Shown here: positions 5,885-12,859 of the stretch, piece by piece
Layout of the letters: each line of letters begins with the position of its first letter
Numbering within the stretch: position 1 is the first letter of the stretch
Source of the DNA: JANXXV01 sp038230275
Lineage (GTDB): Bacteria > Acidobacteriota > Terriglobia > Bryobacterales > Bryobacteraceae
Length of the DNA stretch: 32,714 nt
Direction: 5' to 3'
Assembly (NCBI GenBank): GCA_038230275.1
Contig: JBBRNO010000065.1
Location: 1 to 32,714 of the forward strand
Translations under genes and position numbers: made by a program
The notes under the pieces: model-generated
What the model was told of the DNA's origin: nothing
The model's input: only the letters and a program-made list of their open reading frames with translations
The model's database searches: none

Positions 5885-8430
5885 TATTCCGCGGAGGGAA
5901 AGTCGCGGCGGTGGCACTCTGCCTTTTGGCTTGCGCGGGCGTGTCTCCGGCGTACTACCATTTCATCCGTTTTAACACTCGTACCGGTCCGTATACTCCC
6001 ATCTACGAGAAATTCGACCTTACCGCGCTGCCGAACAAGACGGTCACCTATTTCATCACCTCGCAGGCACAGTTGCAGTTGGCGCCGAATGACAGCTATT
6101 CCGGTCTGGTCAGCCAGATTCGTGCGGCGGCCAAGGTCTGGAACGATGTGGAAACGTCCGATCTGCGGCTCAGCTTCGGCGGCACCATCACCCCAGGCAC
6201 TCCGGGGAGTGCGCCCTTTATCGAGGTTGTTTTCGATGAGGTGCCACCAGGTCTGATTGCCTGGGGAACTCCGCAGATTCTGGCTGATTACAACGGTACG
6301 TTCGTTCCGGTGGTGAAGTCGATTCTCACCATTCGCAATGACCTGACCACGAAGCCCAGTTATGGAGAATCTCTCTACGGCACGCTGGTGCATGAGCTTG
6401 GGCACGCGCTGGGCTTGCAGCACACGCTCACCTCGAGCGCAATGTCCACCAGCATTACCCGTGCAACGAGTAGATCGAAGCCCCTGGCAGCCGATGACGT
6501 CGCCGGCATCTCTGTTCTCTACCCCAGCCGGACGTTTGCCTCATCCACGGGCAGCATCAGCGGCCGCGTTACCCTCAACGGGCAGGGAGCGAATCTGGCC
6601 TCGGTGGTGGCGATTTCGCCCAGCGGTCCCGCCGTAAGCACGTTAACCAACCCGGACGGAACCTATCGGATTGACGGCTTGTTGCCGCGGCAGTATCTGG
6701 TGTATGTTCATCCGTTGCCGCCGGCGCAGTTTGGAGAGACCTACCCGGCGAATGTTTTTCCGCCCGTCGATCCAGATCGCCGGGAGCTTGCGGCGACGGT
6801 GAATTTCGACACGCAGTTCTATCCGGGAACGAAAGATACGCAGCAGGCATTTCCACTCGCGGTAGCTGCTGGAGCCAGTACCGACGGAATCAATTTCACC
6901 GTGCGGGCACGTACGCCGGTTCAAATCCATTCGGTGCAAACCTACGCGTTCCCGGGGAATTTCACCGTAAAACCGCCCTATCTGAATCCGGCCATTCTGC
7001 GGCCGTTCATTGTGGCGGGCGGCGCTGGACTTGTGGCGAACAGCGTACCGGCAGCCGGTCTAAGTGTCGGTGTTCTGGGCGGCGTGAACCTTCCCCTGAA
7101 GCCGTACGCTCAGGCTCCCACCTCTTATCTGCAGATGGACGTGGATGTGCGGTCCTTCCTGGCCGCCGACAGTCCCCGGCATCTGGTGTTCTCCTATAAC
7201 AACGACATCTATGTATTGCCGTCGGGCTTCTTCCAGGTGCAGAATCAGCCGCCGTCGGTTAACTCAATGACGCCGGCGTTCGATTCGAGTGGAGCACGCA
7301 CCGTCGCGGTGGCGGGAACGAATATTACTGCCGACACGAAGATCTATTTCGACGGTATTCCTGCGGCCTTCCGCAGCCTGGATGATACCGGCCGTATCGT
7401 GGTGGCGCCTCCTCCGGCATCCTCCAATTACCGCGCCAATGTGGTGGCGGTGAACGGGGATGGGCAGGACTCTGCATTTCTACAGGGCGACACCGCACCG
7501 GTTTTCGCCTACGGCGGCGATCTGTCCGCCGCTGCTTCAATCGATACGACTGCCGCTTCCCTGAGCGCCAACCCTGGTTCGCTGCCGGCGGGTACCGATG
7601 CGCTGGTCGAGATCACCGGCGTCAACACCAATTTTGTCGATGCCCAGAGCGTGGTGGGATTCGGATCCAGCGACATCGTCGTACGCAGAGTCTGGGTGAC
7701 CGGTCCGAACCGCATCCTGGCCAACGTTTCAGTCAGTCCGAGCGCTCGTGCGATCACCACGGTATTGAGCGTCACCTCTGGACTGCAAGTGGTTTCGCAG
7801 CCGTTTGGATTCCAGGCGCAGACCGCGAGCAACCGGATCATCTCATTGAGTGCCCAGGTGGTGAACGCCTCCACCGGCCTGCCGGTGATCACCGCCGGAA
7901 GCACCGTAATCGCAACCGTACTCACTACGCCGTCGCCGCTTTTGAATTCCGCGCTCGCGCTTTCCTGGAATGACCGTCAACTCCCGATCCTCGCGGTAGC
8001 CGGAAACCAGCTGACGTTCCAAATTCCAAGTGATGCCACGCCGGGCCAGTATTCGTTGCGCGTCGACAGCAACGGGCAAAGAGGTCTGCCAATCGGCGTC
8101 GCTGTAGATTCAGCACCGCCGGTGATTAACGCGGTCGGCTCCATTTTCAACCTGCCGGTGGATGCGGCCCGTCCGGCCCATCCCGGCGATTTGCTGAATT
8201 TGCAGGTGATCGGCTTGGCAGACCCCGGCTCCATCGTCGCCGCTTCCCGCGTGAGCGCAAATGCCGGCGGGATCGATATCTCAATCAATCAAGTTGCCGC
8301 GGTTGGTCCCGGGCATCAGGTTCTCCTGTTCCTGCCGCAAAATATTCCGCTCGGGACGCAAATTCCGCTTACCGTCTCGATTGACGGCCGCGTATCCGCG
8401 CCGGTATTACTGCCCATCCGCTCGAACTAG
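5881..8430 (+). CDS. Secreted matrixin-like (M10/metzincin) metalloprotease with carboxypeptidase-regulatory-like and IPT/Ig-like repeats
   Basis: An 849-residue exported protein; signal peptide residues about 1-22. The catalytic domain (about 25-220) contains the metzincin zinc motif HELGHALGLQHT at residues 171-182, with Glu172 as the general base and a Met-turn nearby (SSAMS); it closes with DDVAGISVLYP, typical of matrixins. A carboxypeptidase-regulatory-like beta domain follows (about 223-265, SGRVTLNGQG…NPDGTYRIDGLLP). The rest is a chain of IPT/TIG- or Ig-like beta domains (PPSVNSMTPAFDSSGARTVAV, SANPGSLPAGTDALVEITG). The C-terminal domain weakly resembles the TIGR03437-type tail common in Solibacter proteins. 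It would act outside the cell or on the cell surface, and the repeats probably bind a surface or polymer. Starts before 5881 in the same frame lack a signal peptide. The 3' end overlaps the convergent GNAT gene by 24 nt. Confidence 0.88.
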   Translation: MIFRGGKVAAVALCLLACAGVSPAYYHFIRFNTRTGPYTPIYEKFDLTALPNKTVTYFITSQAQLQLAPNDSYSGLVSQIRAAAKVWNDVETSDLRLSFGGTITPGTPGSAPFIEVVFDEVPPGLIAWGTPQILADYNGTFVPVVKSILTIRNDLTTKPSYGESLYGTLVHELGHALGLQHTLTSSAMSTSITRATSRSKPLAADDVAGISVLYPSRTFASSTGSISGRVTLNGQGANLASVVAISPSGPAVSTLTNPDGTYRIDGLLPRQYLVYVHPLPPAQFGETYPANVFPPVDPDRRELAATVNFDTQFYPGTKDTQQAFPLAVAAGASTDGINFTVRARTPVQIHSVQTYAFPGNFTVKPPYLNPAILRPFIVAGGAGLVANSVPAAGLSVGVLGGVNLPLKPYAQAPTSYLQMDVDVRSFLAADSPRHLVFSYNNDIYVLPSGFFQVQNQPPSVNSMTPAFDSSGARTVAVAGTNITADTKIYFDGIPAAFRSLDDTGRIVVAPPPASSNYRANVVAVNGDGQDSAFLQGDTAPVFAYGGDLSAAASIDTTAASLSANPGSLPAGTDALVEITGVNTNFVDAQSVVGFGSSDIVVRRVWVTGPNRILANVSVSPSARAITTVLSVTSGLQVVSQPFGFQAQTASNRIISLSAQVVNASTGLPVITAGSTVIATVLTTPSPLLNSALALSWNDRQLPILAVAGNQLTFQIPSDATPGQYSLRVDSNGQRGLPIGVAVDSAPPVINAVGSIFNLPVDAARPAHPGDLLNLQVIGLADPGSIVAASRVSANAGGIDISINQVAAVGPGHQVLLFLPQNIPLGTQIPLTVSIDGRVSAPVLLPIRSN

Positions 8431-9000
8431 TTTTCGTTCCAACTCCAACTTTATCTGTGGCCACTCCGATTCGATAATACTGAACCAGACGGTATCCCGA
8501 ACACGGCCGCTGGCGGTGATCATGTGGTTGCGGAAAATGCCTTCCTGTTTGGCTCCGATGCGCAGGATCGCATCGCGGGATTTCTGATTCAATGAGTCGG
8601 TCTTGAATTCCACACGGTGACATGCCAATGGACCGAAGGCGTGGCACAGCATCAGATATTTCGCCTCGGTATTAATGGCGGTCCGCTGCCAGGCGGGAGC
8701 AATCCAGGTTGATCCAATCTCAAGCCGCCGGTGCGTCCCCTCAATATTCATGAAGCGTGTGCTGCCAATAACCTTTCCCGAGGCAGCATCCACGGTGGCG
8801 AACGGCATCTCGAGTTCCTTATCCTGGGCGCGGAGAGTCGTCTCGATGTATACAAGCATGTCCCCGGCCGAATGGACCTGCAGCGGCGTCCATCGCCACA
8901 ATTGTTCGGCGAGACCGACTTCACATAGCGCGCCGTGATGTTCGCGTGTCAATGGTTCGAGCCGGACGTGCCGGCCCACTAACGGTATTGGCTGGAGCAT
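8407..9000 (-). CDS. GNAT-family N-acetyltransferase (RimJ/RimL type)
   Basis: A 197-residue cytoplasmic protein starting at ATG 9000 (MLQPIPLVGRHVRLEPLTREHH). The frame is open to 9063, but the N-terminal GRHVRLEPL motif is the usual first strand of this family, which supports the downstream start. The fold is complete: VIGSTRFMNIEG (strands 4-5), ALEIGSTW-like LEIGSTWIAP, WQRTAINTEAKYLML (acetyl-CoA pyrophosphate region with a less canonical Q/R-x-x-G/A loop), and CHRVEFKTDSLNQKSRDAI, the classic RimJ/RimL asparagine-containing motif. It transfers an acetyl group from acetyl-CoA to an amine, such as an N-terminal amino group or small molecule; the substrate is not predictable. It diverges from the OFA transporter over 74 bp. 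Confidence 0.88.
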   Translation of the reverse strand: MLQPIPLVGRHVRLEPLTREHHGALCEVGLAEQLWRWTPLQVHSAGDMLVYIETTLRAQDKELEMPFATVDAASGKVIGSTRFMNIEGTHRRLEIGSTWIAPAWQRTAINTEAKYLMLCHAFGPLACHRVEFKTDSLNQKSRDAILRIGAKQEGIFRNHMITASGRVRDTVWFSIIESEWPQIKLELERKLVRADGQ

Positions 9001-9062
9001 ATCTGTCTCTATGATACGAGTGATTCTTGGGATTTTAGCGTAGGAACCCCGCTGAAATCGCA

Positions 9063-9068
9063 TAGAAT
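9063..9068 (+). promoter_or_regulatory. Putative -10 box of a leaderless promoter
   Basis: TAGAAT ends 6 nt before the ATG at 9075, without any Shine-Dalgarno motif. No convincing -35 was found. It lies in the 74-bp divergent region shared with the GNAT gene. Confidence 0.3.
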
Positions 9069-9074
9069 GTTCTG

Positions 9075-10343
9075 ATGACTTCTACGGCGGTTGCCGGTTC
9101 CACGAATCGATTGCAGTATGCGGCGGCGGCGGTGTTTATGCAGATTCTGCTGGGCATCATCTACGCATGGTCTATTTTCCGCGCTCCGCTGGCCCAGTTG
9201 CACGGGTGGTCGAATGCGCAGACGATCGCTCCCTACCGATACTCTTTGTTGGCCTTCGCGGCGGGCATGATTCTGGCTGGATTCTGGCAGGACCGCCAAG
9301 GGCCGCGCATTGTCGCCAGCGCCGGCGGATTTCTGCTGGGCACCGGGTGCCTGCTGGCAGCGTTCCTCGGCGACACCGTTTCCGGCCTGGTATTCGCCTA
9401 CGGAATTGTGGCCGGAGTGGGAGTCGGGTTCGCCTATGTAACGCCCATTGCGATGTGCATCAAGTGGTTTCCAGATAAGCGTGGAATGATAGTCGGTTTG
9501 GCCGTGATGGGCTTCGGAGTAGGTCCGCTGCTGTTTGGTCCGTTGCTGGAAATACTGATCGGTAACGATCCGGCGCGGCTGGGCGAAACCATCCCGCGTA
9601 CATTCCTGATTCTGGCAGGCATTTTTTACATTGGCGTAATCGGTTCGGCGCAGTTGTACCGGGTGCCGCCCGCCGGCTGGAAACCAGCCGGATGGACGCC
9701 CACCGCCGCGCGAATCGGGGCAATGGAGATGCCACCGGGGCAGATGATCGGAACATGGCAATTCTACGCGCTGTGGGTCGTCTATTTTCTAGGGACGTCC
9801 GTCGGCCTGACTGCTATCGGCGAGGCCACTCCGCTGCTTCGGGAAATGGCCAAGACGAACACGATGATGACGGCTGGAACGGCGCTGGGGATCATGAGCG
9901 TCTTCAACGGACTAGGCCGGCTGGGCTGGGGCAGCGTGTCGGACCGGGTGGGCCGTAAGTTCGCCATGTTGGGAATGTGTGCCGTCTCGATATTGGCGTG
10001 TGTCGGCTTCCTGCGGACACCGGACAGCTTCCTGCCGCTGCTGACCGGGTTGTGTTTGGCGGCATTTGCCTACGGGGGGTACCTTGCGCTGGTGCCGTCG
10101 CTGACTGCGGATTACTTCGGCCCGAAAAACGTCGGAGCCAATTACGGTCTGGTTTTCTCGGCTTGGGGAATTTGCGGATTCCTGGTACCGGGATATTTCG
10201 CCCGCATTATGGATCATGCGAAGGCGGTGAAGAGCGTGGCCGAAGGTTACCAGGAAGTCTACCTGACGCTGGCCGTGCTGGCTCTCTTATGCGCTGCGGT
10301 TGGAGCGATCCTGCGAGCTCCCAGAGGAGAAAGCGTTGCCTAA
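9075..10343 (+). CDS. MFS transporter, OFA (oxalate/formate antiporter) family
   Basis: A 422-residue integral membrane protein with about 12 hydrophobic segments. The first helix carries the OFA hallmark GIIYAWSIFRAPL, and the two MFS cytoplasmic loop motifs are visible: DRQGPRIVASAGG after helix 2 and SDRVGRKFAML after helix 8. Family members move small carboxylates (oxalate, formate, pyruvate or lactate) across the inner membrane; the substrate here is unknown. The context offers no metabolic partner, since the flanking genes are a GNAT enzyme and an M23 peptidase. No ribosome binding site precedes the ATG, only a TAGAAT 6 nt upstream. The stop overlaps the stop of the convergent M23 gene by 4 nt. 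Confidence 0.9.
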   Translation: MTSTAVAGSTNRLQYAAAAVFMQILLGIIYAWSIFRAPLAQLHGWSNAQTIAPYRYSLLAFAAGMILAGFWQDRQGPRIVASAGGFLLGTGCLLAAFLGDTVSGLVFAYGIVAGVGVGFAYVTPIAMCIKWFPDKRGMIVGLAVMGFGVGPLLFGPLLEILIGNDPARLGETIPRTFLILAGIFYIGVIGSAQLYRVPPAGWKPAGWTPTAARIGAMEMPPGQMIGTWQFYALWVVYFLGTSVGLTAIGEATPLLREMAKTNTMMTAGTALGIMSVFNGLGRLGWGSVSDRVGRKFAMLGMCAVSILACVGFLRTPDSFLPLLTGLCLAAFAYGGYLALVPSLTADYFGPKNVGANYGLVFSAWGICGFLVPGYFARIMDHAKAVKSVAEGYQEVYLTLAVLALLCAAVGAILRAPRGESVA

Positions 10344-11221
10344 AAGGGAAAGTCCCGCTGCGTATTCTGGGCCAGAGTGGTCTGGTTCAAGTACGGTTGC
10401 GGGTTGATGGCTGTGCCGCCGCGACGCACTTCGTAATGTAGGTGCGGGGAGGTAACCCGTCCAGTAGCACCGGACAACCCCACCGTCTCTCCGCGCCGGA
10501 TCGACTGTCCGGATACTACTGAAAAAGCTGACAGATGCGCGTAGTATGTCTGCACGCCGCTGCCATGATCTACAATCACCAGCTTGCCGTAATGCCCCAT
10601 GTACTCGGCGTGGGTGACAACGCCGTCACCGGCTACCTTCACCGCAGTGCCTTTGGCGGCCGAAATATCAACTCCAGTATGAAAGGCGCCCTCCCCGGAA
10701 AATGGATCCGTGCGGCGGCCAAAATGGCTCAGCAGCACTCCATTCACGGGCCAGATATTCGGCAACATCATGGATTGGAACAGTTGGGACCGGCGGGAAT
10801 ACCGAGACAGGTTGGCGCCCTTGAGAAAGTTGTATTCTTCCAGACTTTCCGACATCGTGGGGACCAGACGGCCTTCCATGGAGATTTCCGAGGGACCTTC
10901 CAGCCGGCGCTTAATGCCGTAGGCTACTGAGACTTCGTTCGCCAGAATTTGCAGGCTGGCGAGTTGTTGATCGGTCTGCTTCGATTCCTTCTCAAGCCGG
11001 CGATACTTTGCCCGCAGGGTTTCCACATCCTGCCGCAGGCTATTGTAGTTTGCCACCTTTAGGCTCATCCGTACATAACTCGAAACGAAGCCAAATAAAG
11101 AGACACCGCCGAAAACCGCAAGCGCCAAAACTACGTATACGAATTGATACGGAACGTGTATTCTTCGAAGGCGGCCGTGCAGAGAGTGAGCCAGAACGAG
11201 GATGAAGTACGGTTGGTTCAA
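10340..11221 (-). CDS. Membrane-anchored M23 family metallopeptidase (LytM-like)
   Basis: A 293-residue protein with a short cytoplasmic N-terminus, one transmembrane helix (about 27-49), a coiled coil (about 52-95) and a C-terminal M23 domain (about 155-280). The zinc site is intact: His181 and Asp185 (FHTGVD), His229 (YYAHL) and the HLH motif at 260-262 (SPHLHYEV). It should cleave peptidoglycan cross-bridges or regulate an amidase in the periplasm; TM plus coiled coil plus M23 matches envelope-remodelling and division-associated peptidases. The start is a TTG at 11221, preceded by GGAG 9 nt upstream; no ATG occurs before residue 52, inside the coiled coil, so TTG is the best choice. A sigma-70-like promoter lies in the 168-bp gap upstream. 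Confidence 0.9.
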   Translation of the reverse strand: MNQPYFILVLAHSLHGRLRRIHVPYQFVYVVLALAVFGGVSLFGFVSSYVRMSLKVANYNSLRQDVETLRAKYRRLEKESKQTDQQLASLQILANEVSVAYGIKRRLEGPSEISMEGRLVPTMSESLEEYNFLKGANLSRYSRRSQLFQSMMLPNIWPVNGVLLSHFGRRTDPFSGEGAFHTGVDISAAKGTAVKVAGDGVVTHAEYMGHYGKLVIVDHGSGVQTYYAHLSAFSVVSGQSIRRGETVGLSGATGRVTSPHLHYEVRRGGTAINPQPYLNQTTLAQNTQRDFPF

Positions 11222-11307
11222 AACTAGAATCTCCAGGAGCGAAGCGAGGCGAATATGACAATTAGCCTACAACTTCATTCCAAAGGCAATAAGATTAATA
11301 AAACGTA

Positions 11308-11337
11308 AGAGTACCCCGTTCGAGTGCTTCCTGTCAA
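11308..11337 (-). promoter_or_regulatory. Sigma-70-type promoter for the M23 peptidase gene
   Basis: On the minus strand a perfect -35 TTGACA (11332-11337) is followed after 18 nt by TACTCT (11308-11313). The start codon at 11221 lies about 80 nt downstream, after an AT-rich leader and a GGAG ribosome binding site. It separates expression of the peptidase from the regulator gene upstream. Confidence 0.5.
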
Positions 11338-11389
11338 GCCAAAACTAGGGGGTACGACCAGATTAACCGCCCCACGGATTTCACGCAAC

Positions 11390-12859
11390 TTATTGATTAC
11401 TAGAGTCTTTCTTCGATTTCCGAACCACGATGTCCAATCTTTTTATCTTCTGGTTGAGGGTGGAAAGCGGGATTCGCAGGCTTTCGGCAGCTTCGGTCTG
11501 GCTCCAACTGGCGGCCTCTAACGCTTCCGTAATCCGTTTCCGTTCGAAGTCCGCTACTACTTCAAACAGCGAGGCATCGGAGGGTAGCTTCCCGCTTTCA
11601 TCCCGCCGGACTTTTAGCCCGCCTGCATGCAGAATCTGATCCGGCAGCACGTCCACCGGGACGTTTTCTTCCGACGCCAAAACCACCGCCCGTTCGACTG
11701 CGTTTTCCAATTCGCGGACGTTACCCGGCCAGTTGTGGTCAATCAAGAGCTGCATCGCCTCAGGTACGAAGCGGAGCTTTGGCTGGCCTGACGCATCCTG
11801 AAACTTCTTGTTCTCTTCGCAATACTTGCGAAAGAAATGCTCAACCAGCAAAGGGATGTCGCCCTTTCGATCCCGCAGGGGCGGCAGCGCCAGATTGATC
11901 ACGTTGAGCCGGTAGTAAAGATCTTCCCGAAAGCGCCCGTCGTCCACCAACTTGCGCAGGTCTGAATTGGTGGCTGCTAGAATTCGCACATCCACCTTCA
12001 TTACCTCGTTGGAACCGAGCGGCATGAATTCCTTTTCCTGGATGACGCGCAGCAGTTTGGTCTGCGTTTCGGCACTGATTGTTCCAATCTCGTCGAAGAA
12101 GATGGTGCCGCCGTTGGCCACCTCGAAATAGCCCTTCTGACTGGCAAACGCGCTGGTGAACGCTCCTTTCACATGCCCGAAAAGGGTTGATTCCAACAGT
12201 TCCACCGGTAGCGATCCGCTGTTCACGGCAACGAATGCTTTCCCGGCGCGGGCCGAATGGGAATGAATGGCCTTGGCAATCACTTCTTTTCCGGTGCCAG
12301 TCTCGCCGGTAATGAGAATGGTCGCCCGGCTGGGGGCAACCTGCGCCACCAGATCGAGCACGCGCTGCATGCGGTCGGATTTTCCAATAATATTGGGGAA
12401 GCTATAGCGTTCTTTCAGCGCGCGCTTGAGCTCAGTATTTTCACGCTCGAGCCGGCTCTTGGCGATCATGTTGCCGATCTCGAGCAGCAGCTTTTCGTTG
12501 TCCCAGGGCTTGGAGAAATAGTCGTTCGCCCCGGCCTTCAGTGCCTTGACCGCAACCTCTACCGAACCGAAGGCGGTGATGAGAATGATGGGCGTTTCAG
12601 TATCGCGCTGGCGGAAATCCTGCAACACTTCAATGCCGGAACGGTCCGGCATCATCAGGTCTAGCAAGACCAGATCGTAACGGCCCTTGTCCAGACGGTC
12701 CAACCCTTCGGCGGCATTCGCCGCGAGTTCAATAAGATAGCCCTCCATTTCCAAAAGCGTCTCTAGACTTTCACGGATATCCGCTTCGTCGTCGATGATG
12801 AGTATGCGGCCTTTGAAGGAAGGGGCGAGAACTTCGTCGTGGTTCGCAGAATCAGGCAT
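11390..12859 (-). CDS. Sigma-54-dependent response regulator, NtrC family
   Basis: A 489-residue regulator with three domains. The receiver domain (about 18-130) has the acidic pair Asp23-Asp24, phospho-acceptor Asp67 (LLDLMMPD) and the conserved Lys in FSKPWD. The AAA+ domain (about 155-400) has Walker A GETGTGKE, Walker B GGTIFFDEIG and the FREDLYYRLNV segment. The sigma-54 contact loop reads GAFTSA rather than the canonical GAFTGA. The C-terminal Fis-type helix-turn-helix is SQTEAAESLRIPLSTLNQKI. After phosphorylation it should form a hexameric ring and remodel RpoN-RNA polymerase at -24/-12 promoters. The gene overlaps the histidine kinase gene by 8 nt, so that kinase is the likely partner. 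A candidate -24/-12 element upstream of the kinase suggests autoregulation. Confidence 0.92.
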   Translation of the reverse strand: MPDSANHDEVLAPSFKGRILIIDDEADIRESLETLLEMEGYLIELAANAAEGLDRLDKGRYDLVLLDLMMPDRSGIEVLQDFRQRDTETPIILITAFGSVEVAVKALKAGANDYFSKPWDNEKLLLEIGNMIAKSRLERENTELKRALKERYSFPNIIGKSDRMQRVLDLVAQVAPSRATILITGETGTGKEVIAKAIHSHSARAGKAFVAVNSGSLPVELLESTLFGHVKGAFTSAFASQKGYFEVANGGTIFFDEIGTISAETQTKLLRVIQEKEFMPLGSNEVMKVDVRILAATNSDLRKLVDDGRFREDLYYRLNVINLALPPLRDRKGDIPLLVEHFFRKYCEENKKFQDASGQPKLRFVPEAMQLLIDHNWPGNVRELENAVERAVVLASEENVPVDVLPDQILHAGGLKVRRDESGKLPSDASLFEVVADFERKRITEALEAASWSQTEAAESLRIPLSTLNQKIKRLDIVVRKSKKDSSNQ

